Shown one piece after another: positions 9,432-18,276 of a DNA stretch of 28,661 nt. Positions within the stretch are counted from its first letter, which is position 1. Each line of letters opens with the position of its first letter. Position numbers and translations under genes: made by a program. Below the pieces are notes generated by a model, which saw only the letters and a program-made list of their open reading frames with translations, was not told the DNA's origin and did not search any database. Source of the stretch: Gyrodactylus bullatarudis (lineage: Eukaryota > Platyhelminthes > Monogenea > Gyrodactylidea > Gyrodactylidae); contig SSNU01000331.1 in assembly GCA_012064415.1 (NCBI GenBank), positions 1-28,661 on the forward strand, written 5' to 3'.

Positions 9432-10052
9432 TGGTATTTTTTTAAAATTTGGCTGTCTACTAATCTAATAGCTATTTAATTAAATTAATTTTTGACTCAA
9501 TGAATTTTAAAGTTAAAATTACCAGTTAGGTTCATAAAACCTGAATGAACATTATGATGAAGAAAAATTCTGGCTTCTCATCGGATTAGACAAGATTCTC
9601 TGCATGAACCAATCAGGAGAGAGAATTTCTAAAGTTTGAGAAAACCTCATACTATAAACTAGCAAAAATCTACCATGAATAAACATAATTCGAAAAAATG
9701 TTTCAACTAACAATGCTACAGGAATAAATTTCCTATGATAAACTCGGATGAAATTTGAATTTTTATTTTCGTTTTTGAGAAAACCGAATTTTTGTGCCGA
9801 AATTTTCTCCGATTTTCAGAAAATTTTTTTTTCCACAGCTCGTTTTTTAACAGTCTAAAAGCCTTTTGGTATAAATAAAAATTCAACCATTACGATCAAA
9901 ATTTATTTTACTTTCAGATGGTATAAATCTATCACTCTAATGTTTTTAGTCTTTTATAAATTGCAAAAGTTTAAAAGGTATTTTTCGAAATTTCGGAAAT
10001 TTGGTTTTTGCCTATTATCTCAGCTTCCAGACAGCCAAATTTTTTAAAATAC
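9432..10052. repeat. Inverted-repeat pair flanking about 570 nt, possible MITE
   Basis: TGGTATTTTTTTAAAATTTGG near 9432 and its inverse at 10033-10052, both continuing into CTGTC(T) on the side away from the strand start, form imperfect arms of roughly 26 nt. The enclosed DNA is non-coding, with a GAATTTTTG/CGAAATTTTC-rich core near 9784-9830. No target duplication could be fixed. Confidence 0.35.
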
Positions 10053-10069
10053 CAGATTCGTGAAAAATA

Positions 10070-10089
10070 CTAACCCTAACCCTAAACTG
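10070..10089 (-). repeat. Short interstitial telomere-like tract
   Basis: CTAACCCTAACCCTAAACTG holds about two and a half copies of CCCTAA, the complement of the TTAGGG repeat common in metazoan telomeres. It is too short to prove a telomere origin and is followed by degenerate CTCTTAAAAGTGAAAATA units. Confidence 0.4.
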
Positions 10090-10249
10090 TTGTTAATAAA
10101 TTCTTAACCACTCTTAAAAATGAATATACCCCCTAAAGTGCTAAAGTATCTGCGAATATACTATTAGTGAAAAGCTCTCTGCCCCTTACTCTGTTATTTG
10201 CTTAAACACTCTTAAAAGTGAAAATACTCCGAAAATATCCCTCTTGTAA

Positions 10250-10444
10250 GTGATAACCTATCCACTTGATTTTGCTACTATCCCTAAAATATTTAAGTTT
10301 GTTCGCCGATCTGGTTCATGGTATTTGGAGTTTCTCGATGTCAAACTGGCTAGAAGAGAAGAGGGATCAATTCTAAAAAATATTGACTATAACGTTGTTC
10401 GCTTGCATACTGACTATGTTAATATAATATATTTATTTATATAA
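10250..10444 (+). pseudogene. Penelope-like RT fragment (C-terminal part)
   Basis: The frame contains WYLEFLDVKLARREEGSILK, matching the PLE RT pattern (P)FLD-V-x-ITR-x-DGSI found after the YxDD box; the copy at 15609-16019 has DFKLTRKDDGSIQRNIFKK at the same place. Only about 40 related residues remain before the match is lost. Earlier RT motifs and the endonuclease are absent. Confidence 0.55.
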
Positions 10445-10554
10445 ATTTATTTAATTTATTCATACGTCATCTTTATAAACATGAAATAATTCTTTAAGTT
10501 GTATTTCAGTGTTTTTTTTATTCTATTATGTTCAAGTTTTTAATCGAGCTGTTT

Positions 10555-11165
10555 AACCATTTATCACATTGGGTATTCCATAATGAAGTATTCGATTATA
10601 AGATCATAAATTTTGAAGAGAATTACTTTTCTACCGTCAATTTTGATATATTCATGAATATGAATCAGTCTTCTAATGATTTGATTTGTTAAATTAATTT
10701 AATGCTCAGTAAAGTCAAATCTCCATGAATAAGTAACTCCAAGGTCTTTGACACGTTCTGTTGGTAGGATTTTATGCTCATAGATGAATATGTTCAAATA
10801 AAAAATTGCTGTTTTGTTTTGTTTAGTGCATAATGATTTATCTATATTAGTAGTTAATCGAAACGTTTTAAGTTGATTGCAGTCGTAGGTGTTGTTGAAA
10901 TGAAAACTATTTTGAAGTCGTCAGCATATTTGAAGATTCTGTTTTTTTTTACATTGAATTTCAGCAAAAACTATATCAAAAAGTAGTGGTCCAACTCTTG
11001 ATCCTCAAGGAACTCCAGAGCGAATTTTCTGGTAGTCTGATCTTTGCAAATTACATTCCACAAATTGTTGTCTGTTAGTGAGAAAATTCTCAAGGTACAT
11101 GAGCAGTTTTGATCCCATATATAAAATCAGAGACATTTCAGAAATGTTTAGAGCAAATTGTTTGA
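10555..11165 (-). pseudogene. Non-LTR RT relic, same family as 329-1331
   Basis: On the minus strand: YLENFLTNRQQFVE, then RSGVP-stop-GSRVGPLLFDIVFAEI (the PQG glutamine codon is now a stop), then a frameshift in a poly-A run, FKYADDFK in the shifted frame, and a region ending VKDLGVTYSWRFDFTEH. The order and wording match 693-1331, so both come from one CR1/jockey-type family. It is inactivated by at least one stop and one frameshift. Confidence 0.75.
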
Positions 11166-11329
11166 GAGTTCTCTTGTAAGTGATAACCTATCCACTTGAT
11201 TTTGAAAATATCTCTACCCCCACTCTTGATTTTGCTAATATCCCAACATTTTAATCCCATGTCTGAAAAACATCGGAAAGTTATGATTTTTAGTAAATTG
11301 GGGTACTTTCAATTACGATTTTTATATGC

Positions 11330-11530
11330 TTATTTTATTGTAGAGGGTGGATTATAATTATTTTTATCGAGTTGTATAAAAACATTAGTGAATTCATCGT
11401 ACTTTGAGACTTCTTCGACATTTTCTCTGTTAATCGTCACAGAAATTAAATTATTAAGCAAGTGACTATCACTATTTATGAAGATATTTTTCACTATTCC
11501 GTAATATTTCATATATCTATTATCAATTCT
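11330..11530 (-). other. Small coding-like segment, unrecognised
   Basis: A minus-strand frame of about 65 codons contains RYMKYYGIVKNIFINSDSHL and later ENVEEVSKYDEFTNVF, with Glu/Asn/Lys composition like exons A-F but on the other strand, and ends in a normal stop. No splice-site pair convincingly borders it and no family is recognised. It may be a piece of a transposase or chance. Confidence 0.25.
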
Positions 11531-11821
11531 TTAATTTTTTCAAAAGGCAATTGTGAGTCATAATTAATTAAATTTCATCATTAAATTTCAAGAGGCGAAA
11601 TACTTGAAACCTTTGTTATATTTTACAGTATGTTTTATATAACTACTATGAGATATTAATTATGGATTTATCTTTACTTTTCTAGTAAAAAGGTTCAATT
11701 TCTAGAAAAATTTATTTCATAGGACCCAAGTCCTAGCAGGGTATTCTGAAAATTTTCAAGCTATTTTCTAGCTTAGATATCAAAATTTATTATCATAGTG
11801 TTTGGTAAAATCTTTTGTTCA

Positions 11822-12068
11822 AAATTCAATGAAATGAAATTTTATTGGACAATTCATAAGTTCTGCTTTGCAATCATCATTTTCATATAAAAATACAGTT
11901 GTATCAGAAAGTAAGTAAAGATATTTTAACACCAAATGTACATTTCTTAAAGGATCATCAGTGGTATCACTTTAAAAATGATAAGAGTTAAATTATTGAA
12001 TGAAAATAATAATTTAAAATTTTGAAAGAAATAGTAAAAGGTTAAGAATTAAGAATAAATGCAAGCTT
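11822..12068 (-). mobile_element. Ribozyme-bearing repeat, family II, copy 2 (most complete)
   Basis: On the minus strand it runs from GCTTGCATTTATTC through TTTTACTATTTCTTTCAAAA (shared with 16305-16325), the hammerhead at 11969-11927, and a tail with TATATGAAAATGATGATTGC and AAAGCAGAACTTATG, ending in CCAATAAAATTTCATTTCAT. The tail alone recurs at 14888-14950 (+). A polyadenylation-like AATAAA followed by a (TTTCA)n-type end is typical of reverse-transcribed elements. Length is about 245 nt; there is no coding capacity. Confidence 0.65.
11927..11969 (-). ncRNA. Hammerhead ribozyme (family II, copy 2)
   Basis: Minus strand: CTGATGA (11961-11955), 8-nt stem II TCCTTTAA (one U-A closing pair), GAAA (11946-11943), ATGTACAT (11943-11936), U17 (11935). 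Stem I pairs UGAUACCA (11969-11962) with UGGUGUUA (11934-11927), eight pairs with two G-U wobbles. Predicted cleavage is between 11935 and 11934. Stem I bases differ from those of the other copies while pairing is kept, which argues for selection on structure. Confidence 0.75.
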
Positions 12069-12754
12069 AAAAAACAACGAAACTCCCCATTAAATAGCAA
12101 CAGTGGAGAGAAAAGTGAAAAGTCCAAGGTAGTTGAAGATTATAAGAATACAAACCCAATCTATGCTCTATCGATTTTCTTGATAAAAACTGATACTACT
12201 TGTACTTTTGAGAGAACGATTTTCACTATCGAATTTTCAGTAATTAATATACTACTTGTTAGTTATTTTCAAAAAATGCATTTACTTCGAATAAAATATT
12301 TAAATTTTCAAAATATTTATAATTTTCAAAATTTTAACTTTTAGATGTATTGAAAAAACATTTGGTGGCATGGGAAATCTGACTATCATGAAGTTTCACG
12401 TCATTGTCTTAGTAAGTACGATCCTGTTTAGTCAAATCAATAAAATACACATAAAAAAGGAAAATTTGCCCCATTAAATATGCTCTTTTAATATTTGACG
12501 CCAAACAAATATATGACACATATATGCACTAACAACTTTTTAACCCTTACCCCCACAGCAGTTTTAAATATCACAAAGTTTTTAGATTAGAAAGTATTAA
12601 AATATGCTTTTAATGCATTTCTGAGGCCCTACTCATTAATTTTAGTTACAGGTCATATTTTTTTGGAACCCCTGAAGATGATGACCTTCTGATTGGTCAA
12701 ATTGCATCAAAGAGTTGGAGCTTTTACATTACAATCATGATTTTTTCATAGGAA
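12069..12754. other. Non-coding AT-rich DNA, no gene seen
   Basis: No open frame or repeat of note. Near 12653-12697 CAGGTCAT...ATGACCTT forms a short imperfect inverted repeat around CCTGAAGATG, without a hammerhead GAAA box. Confidence 0.5.
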
Positions 12755-12764
12755 ACACTTGAAT

Positions 12765-12960
12765 GAATTTCTCTTTGGAATTCAAAAAAAGATTTATCTT
12801 TATAATATTCGTTAATTTTCAATTATATTTTTGCTTCTACTGAAGATTGCCACAATATTGATTTTTCAAGTAAGATTTTGGCACTTTTTGTTGAGCAAAG
12901 ACTTTTGTTATCTCTTTGAACCATTATTAATTCAGATAGTAGACTGATTTTTTTAGAATT
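12765..12960 (-). pseudogene. Fragment of non-LTR element C-terminus
   Basis: The DNA aligns with 345-580 over most of its length, sharing TTTTTGCTTCT, GAAGATTGCCA, GCACTTTTTGTTGAG and TCTCTTTGAACCAT in the same order. That region encodes the C-terminal tail of the RT relic at 329-1331. Internal deletions have removed the frame. Unrelated sequence begins just after about 12955. Confidence 0.6.
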
Positions 12961-14093
12961 GGTGCAGGAGATTTTCATTGCACTAACATGTGTGAAAACA
13001 GCTGAAACTTAAGAGCCTGCTGTTAAAACTAAGAGAAAAACTCAGAAATAATCAAATCGGCTTTTCTATTTTTTTATTTTTAAATCCTTTTAATGAATAG
13101 TTCATAATAATTATTATTTACGAGAAATAAAGTAATTTATACAGATGATAACGCGCTAGTTGAATTATTTTCATGGTAAAATTCCTTTTTATAGTTTCTT
13201 GAGACATTTTTCCTTCGTTTTCTACTCTCCCTACACAAGATAATGACAACAAAAAATTATTCAATAAAATTCCTAGAAAATGTATTATCCGAAAAATAAT
13301 CGATCGAAATATTTTTACCTGATTAATCCTGAGTACGACCATTTTTAGAACCTCATGTGTTCCTAAGCACCAAATAAGTCTTTAACTTCACAATAAAATT
13401 TATAAACTTTTATAAGATTTATAAACTAAAAAAAAGAAAAGAAGTTATTATTATTAAATTTATATACAATACCAGATTTTTCTTAAAGTATATTTTAAAG
13501 ACTAGTATATATATATACTAGTATCAAAATATTTAGTAAATCAACATCAAATTACTCAAAATATGTATTGTGAAGATATTTATTGTTTTGCTAATCATTT
13601 TTCATATTCATTCCTTTTTATTCCTCTCAACTGACACTTCATAAATATCAAAGTCATCACTGATCATTAGAATTAAAAAGATAAAATTTACCAGTCACAA
13701 ACTAATTTGTTGAAAGTAGCTTGAATTATCATGTATCTAGAGCCATTGCAAAGACAAAAAAAAATAATAATAAACTGCTCTCCTCATATTTTTCAGCCCA
13801 TAATTAATTACAAATAAAAAAAATCAAATACACAGAATAAAAAGGCTGTCTATTGCTGTAGGAATCTTCACCATCAGCTTGTAAAAATATTTCTAAAATA
13901 AAAACAAACTGAAGTTATTATTATTATCAACAAATTAAAAAAAGGGACATGTAGATTAAATGTAATTCATAATGAACGATTAACTGATATAAAGTGATTG
14001 TTTCAGGAAGAGAAACAATATAAATGAAGAGAAAGTAATGAACAGATTTTTACAAAATACTATTTATCTTGATAAGGTATAATGCCTGACCGT
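12961..14093. other. Non-coding stretch with a 22-nt perfect AT palindrome
   Basis: No gene is seen; the 74-codon minus frame at 13118-13342 has no recognisable content. ACTAGTATATA followed by its exact inverse fills 13501-13522. Confidence 0.5.
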
Positions 14094-14713
14094 AAATTAC
14101 AAGAGTAATTTACTTTTTTGACTATAGTTATTTTCATCTTTACCTTTTTGACTATAGTTTTTTTCATATTTACCTTTTTGACTATAGTCATATTATTTTT
14201 AACTATAGTCAATCCCATTTTTACCTTTGTGACTATAGTTTTTTCCNNNNNNNNNNNNNNNNNNNNNNNNNNNNNNNNNNNNNNNNNNNNNNNNNNNNNN
14301 NNNNNNNNNNNNNNNNNNNNNNNNNNNNNNNNNNNNNNNNNNNNNNNNNNNNNNNNNNNNNNNNNNNNNNNNNNNNNNNNNNNNNNNNNNNNNNNNNNNN
14401 NNNNNNNNNNNNNNNNNNNNNNNNNNNNNNNNNNNNNNNNNNNNNNNNNNNNNNNNNNNNNNNNNNNNNNNNNNNNNNNNNNNNNNNNNNNNNNNNNNNN
14501 NNNNNNNNNNNNNNNNNNNNNNNNNNNNNNNNNNNNNNNNNNNNNNNNNNNNNNNNNNNTGGAAAAAACTATAGTCACAAAGGTAAAAATGGGATTGACT
14601 ATAGTTAAAAATAATATGACTATAGTCAAAAAGGTAAATATGAAAAAAACTATAGTCAAAAAGGTAAAGATGAAAATAACTATAGTCAAAAAGGTAAATT
14701 ACTCAAATTACAA
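14094..14713. mobile_element. MULE-type MITE with long TIRs, 9-bp target duplication and assembly gap
   Basis: Arms 14103-14246 and 14561-14704 are perfect reverse complements (144 nt each) and begin GAGTAATTTAC. Each arm is made of degenerate ~28-nt units centred on GACTATAGT, itself partly palindromic. The arms are bordered by the identical 9-mer AAATTACAA (14094-14102 and 14705-14713), the size of duplication Mutator-like elements make. The centre, 14247-14559, is 313 N. Frames across the gap are artefacts. Assignment to MULE rests on the 9-bp duplication, the end sequence and the transposase at 28115. Confidence 0.8.
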
Positions 14714-15049
14714 ATGCTATGATACTAGTTATCATATATGTAACAACTCTTTATCAACGAAAGAAAGAAAAAAAAACATATTATCAAGATGCATTTATAT
14801 TATTATTATTGTATAAAAACTTAGAGTTATAAATATTAAATTATTATACATATTTTGTGAGAAGATTAATTTCTATCAACTTTTTTATATGAAAATGAAA
14901 ATTGTAAAGCAGAACATATGTGTTGTTCAATAAATTTTTCATTTCATTTTTTCAAAATAATAAAAATTTCTATTTTGGCTAATATCACTATGCTCTTGCC
15001 TCTAAACCTTTTAATCTAGCTCCATTAATAAGCGAAATATTTTTTCTTC
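14714..15049 (+). repeat. 3' half of family II ribozyme repeat, then AT-rich DNA
   Basis: From about 14888 to 14950 the sequence TATATGAAAATGAAAATTGT, AAAGCAGAACATATG and GTTCAATAAATTTTTCATTT matches the tail of the repeat at 11822-11900 (opposite strand). The ribozyme part is missing, so this is a 5'-truncated copy, as expected for reverse-transcribed insertions. The remainder shows no gene. Confidence 0.6.
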
Positions 15050-15367
15050 GTTCTACATCAATAAAAATAACTCCCTATGATGTCATATCATGTAAGCTTT
15101 GCAATGTTGGGAGATGGGGGGTCTATTCTAATAATGATGGATGTTGAATAATGTTAGCAAAACTCTATCTTCACACCAATCTTTTTCACATAACCATTGA
15201 ATTCATAAGTGAACCTCAATTTTAAAATGAAATAAGAACGGGGGTCATGATATGACGTCATCGGTAAGAAAAAACGGGGTCCATTATGATTTGGATGCAT
15301 AAAATTTGGGCAAGTGAAACAACTTTTTGTTCTGCATCGGATGGAGTTATTTTATTGATGTAGAACT
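15049..15367. repeat. Inverted repeat pair whose right arm is the PLE stop-codon region
   Basis: GTTCTACATCAATAAAAATA at 15049-15068, continuing ACTCC, is the inverse of 15344-15367 (one A fewer). The right arm encodes the last residues and stop of the minus-strand PLE ORF. Inside, ATGATGTCATATCATG and CATGATATGACGTCAT are a second inverse pair. It may be a MITE fused to the PLE end or an inverted duplication of the PLE 3' end. Confidence 0.5.
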
Positions 15368-16195
15368 GTCATCACTCGGATTTTTGCATAAGACTGAAAA
15401 ATTTGAAATCGAAGCTTGATGCCCTTCCTGTCTAAGATGCCTAGTTATCGCTGTATATTTACGGTGATCGTTTCCTCTAGTTGACAACTTTCTGTTTGTG
15501 CGTCCTATATAAGAAGATCCACAGTCACATTGATATTTATAAACCAATAGAGTCTTCTCTTCAAGTCTCAGTAAATCTTTGTGAATCAAATTGAACAATC
15601 TCTGAGTTTTAAATACAATTTTCAATGTTGTTATAGTGTTGATCAATGAGACTTGTCAACTTTCTCCTCAAATCATTACTAAAACCTTCTCCTTTGAAAT
15701 TAAGTTTCATTAAAATTGTGGTCCACTCATCTGTGTTTTCAACGATATCTCTATCGACTGGTAAGTTGATAAATTTGTTCACAAATTTATTGGGATACCC
15801 ATTTTCCATTAAACACAACTTCAAATTCTCTAATTCTTTATGAATTTCCTCTGAACTCGCTATCCTTCTTATCCTCTTACTCAATCCAATTACAAGACCA
15901 ACTTTATGTGAAATAGGACTAAAACTAACAAAATACATAAATTTGCCATTATCCGTCTTTTTCTTGAAGATGTTTCTTTGAATTGAGCCGTCATCTTTTC
16001 TAGTTAGTTTAAAGTCCAAGCAACTCAGAAAATCATTAGATTATTTTTCCATAGAAAACTTAATATTGGGATGAAAAGAATTCATCTTTAAGAAAAGTCA
16101 TCTGATAATACATTCGGTTTCATCAAAATAAAAGTGTCGTCAACATATCTGATGTACACATCAGTAAAATAATTGATTGTTTCAGAAATTGTATT
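15347..16195 (-). pseudogene. Penelope-like element, 3' half (RT end plus GIY-YIG endonuclease)
   Basis: Read from 16195 down: NYFTDVYIRYVDDTFILMKP carries the RT YVDD box; a stop, then a frame restored into DFKLTRKDDGSIQRNIFKK, SFSPISHKVGL and LMENGYPNKFVNKFI, all PLE RT thumb motifs; a one-base shift near 15630; then YKYQCDCGSSYIGRTNRKLS, the CxC plus GIY-YIG endonuclease start, and AITRHLRQEGH, ending at 15347. The order RT then GIY-YIG is diagnostic of PLEs. The 5' part of the RT is missing and at least two frame breaks make it inactive. Confidence 0.85.
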
Positions 16196-16269
16196 AAGTT
16201 ATTACTAATAATAATTAGAAAAATAATTAAGTTACTTAAAATATATTTATCTAGAGAGTTTTGGTGTTT

Positions 16270-16440
16270 ATTTCAGCTTAAATTTATTCTGATTTTCTTT
16301 AACTTTTACTATTTCTTTCAAAAATTTGTAATTATTATTTTCATCCATTTTTTAAACTTTTATTATTATCAAAGAGACACTACTGATGAACCTTCGAGAA
16401 ATGTACATTTGATGTTAATATATCCTTTTTTCTAATTTAT
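16270..16440 (+). mobile_element. Ribozyme-bearing repeat, family II, copy 3
   Basis: Starting at CAGCTTAAATTTATTCTG, it matches the minus-strand repeat at 12068-11900 (TTTTACTATTTCTTTCAAAA, TTATTATTTTCAT) and contains the hammerhead at 16376-16416. Just before the ribozyme one frame reads CNYYFHPFFKLLLLSKRHY then stop, similar in layout to the last residues of the MULE ORF at 28115 (NCKILFSMNFKLSSLFMCHY), so it may be a 3'-end derivative of that transposon. Confidence 0.6.
16376..16416 (+). ncRNA. Hammerhead ribozyme (family II, copy 3, weakened stem I)
   Basis: CTGATGA (16383-16389), 8-nt ACCTTCGA, GAAA (16398-16401), ATGTACAT (16401-16408), U17 (16409). Stem I pairs GACACUA... with UGAUGUU: A-U, U-G, C-A mismatch, then three Watson-Crick pairs. 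The core is intact, but the mismatch beside the cleavage site suggests a weaker or dead copy. Confidence 0.6.
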
Positions 16441-17353
16441 CTACAATATTTATCAAATAAAGAACTTCTGAACATAATTTATTCATAATTGTAATCCTAT
16501 TTGTTAACTTTAATTCATATGATTAGAATCTTACAAATATACTCTTTACAAACTTACACGTCTTAATGCCTGACACTGGACAAAACTTGATCCAAAAGGA
16601 TCCTCTAAACTTTGTCCGAACACGATGAAATTTTGTCATCTGTCTTATAGAGCAAATTAGAAGGACTTGAGGGCCCGGGCTATTCGATTTTCGCTTGTTT
16701 TAAATCGGCCAACCATGCCTAGTGAGCATATGAGCATTATTTTTATTTGTGAGTAGATAAGGCATAGTAATTAAAATAAACTGAAGTTGAACCTAATATC
16801 CTGATATCATCAATATCTTTCTTGTGAGTAGATACGTAGTTTGAGAATATAGGAAGGTGTGTTAGGTAATGATTAGGGCCTGATTCTCAGATACTTTTCA
16901 CTTACGGCATAGTAACAATACAGGTTTAAAATATACTTTCCGTGCTTAAGTTCAGAGTTAACGTTGAAATAAATTTTATCCCATCATAATTCTTGGGTTT
17001 CATCAAATCAGTATTGATTTCAGAGATACCCATTGTTTTTTTGAATAAAGATGTCAGTTGAAACAAACAACTATGCTTTAAATGATATCAATGATGAAGA
17101 AGCTAAATAACAGGATTAATTTTAGCAGATATATATCAGAATGGAATCATTTCAATCAGTATTTATATAAAAACGTTTAAAAAATTATAGACTCGAAGAT
17201 TTTCAGAACGCTTCCGGAAGTCGAAAAATAATAAGAAAGCATATTGTGTTCGGTATTATTAGAATCTTTGTTAAACGTAGTTTTATAAAATACACCGGGT
17301 TCACTTAGTTAAATTTGGCCGACTATGCTTAATGCTCACAATGTATTTTATAG
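16441..17353. other. Intron-like non-coding DNA with a hairpin and a short duplicate
   Basis: GGACAAAACTTGATCC and GGATCCTCTAAACTTTGTCC (16578-16618) form an imperfect hairpin. GGCCAACCATGCCTAGTGAGC (16709) and GGCCGACTATGCTTAATGCTC (17317) are similar, the second ending just before exon B. No gene-like frame was found. Confidence 0.35.
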
Positions 17354-17602
17354 TAGAAAAAAAAATGGAAAAGTATGTAATTGAAGAAAATGGATTTGAG
17401 AGATACAAATATAATAAAGTTGAAAAGGTAAATCAGCTTATCGAAGTTACATGTGGTGAATCAAAAAAATATTTTAAAATGTGTAATTTTGAAAATATTG
17501 GGAAAATTTTCATTGTTCATGCTATACAAGAAAATACAATTAAGAAGATATATCTTTACAATATTGACCCAAAAGTAAAGCTGTTACTGATGAATCAAGA
17601 AA
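17354..17602 (+). CDS. Exon B of the unrecognised modular gene (phase 1-1)
   Basis: The acceptor is TATTTTATAG (17344-17353) and the donor A|GTGAGT (17603), a strong site. Two nt precede the first codon and one follows the last, giving 83 codons in phase 1-1. The product contains MEKYVIEENGFERYKYNKVE, KVNQLIEVTCGESKKYF and IGKIFIVHAI, with two Cys, and alternates hydrophobic and charged residues. Reading past the donor reaches a stop within four codons. The ATG codons at 17332 and 17341 lie before the acceptor; a start at one of these, making this a first exon, is an alternative. No family is recognised. Confidence 0.55.
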
Positions 17603-17881
17603 GTGAGTTGCAATAAAAAAAGAGTAAGGGTTTTTTCTTTCATTATTTTTCGAATCTCATACATTCCAATTAAATACAAGTTAAACTACAGTTTCTTTGA
17701 CCGATAATATTCGAGTACCCCATCAACCAATGAAACCGAAGCAGGGATTTTCACTTTCCATTTTTTTCGTTCGAAAAACTAGTCCAGATGTTTGGATCTC
17801 GATTGGATAGGAGAAAAAATCTAAACCACGACACTCATGAATGTGAATGAGAAAATTATTTATATTCATAATCCTGAATGT

Positions 17882-18020
17882 CTATGTCTTGCCTGACTTT
17901 GCGAGTTTCCCGATCAAAAGCCCCATCTCGAAAAAGTCTTCCTCTATTATACTTTCTTTTGGAGACTTTTGTTTCATCGATCCAATCACAGAAGCATCTG
18001 TTTCGGCGAGCCTCTTAAAG
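17882..18020 (-). pseudogene. Short coding-like fragment, unrecognised
   Basis: The minus-strand frame reads FFKRLAETDASVIGSMKQKS, then PKESIIEEDFFEMGLLIGKL and AKSGKT before a stop. The acidic and amphipathic layout and higher GC than its surroundings look coding. A loose resemblance to the C-terminal BESS-like tails of MADF/Myb proteins is noted but is not enough for a call. Confidence 0.3.
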
Positions 18021-18276
18021 AATTACCGGAATAAGTCAAAGTAGGAAACCAGGCTGGTTGGACTGATTTCTATGCTCTGCATTATGCTTTTATATGTCCT
18101 TCCTAATGATAAATAGTAGGCCAATCGAATGAGCATTGAGAGATCAATCTTTTCTTGAAAAGGAATGTTTCTAGAAATAATTTTAAATAAAATTATTTAC
18201 CTTTAAAAATTGAGGTCCTCGTCCACATTTCCCACATCTCTTGAAATTTGGAAGAGTTTTTAATCCATAGGTACCA

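Larger units (their letters stand above)
10240..11206 (+). repeat. Direct repeat pair CTCTTGTAAGTGATAACC...
   Basis: About 35 nt starting CTCTTGTAAGTGATAACCTA and running through CCACTTGATTTTG occur at 10241-10275 and at 11172-11206. They bracket the PLE fragment at 10250-10444 and the non-LTR RT fragment at 10555-11165. The second copy is followed by a third short CTCTTGATTTTGCTAATATCCC echo (11223-11244). They may be target or terminal repeats of an older insertion. Confidence 0.45.

Noticed and set aside
12660..12700. CCTGAAGATGATGACC read as a ribozyme core
   Set aside because: No GAAA box follows and stem II cannot be placed.
14060..14816. Two long open frames (209 and 232 codons) on opposite strands across 14118-14689
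   Set aside because: They run through 313 N and through inverted minisatellite arms; both are artefacts.
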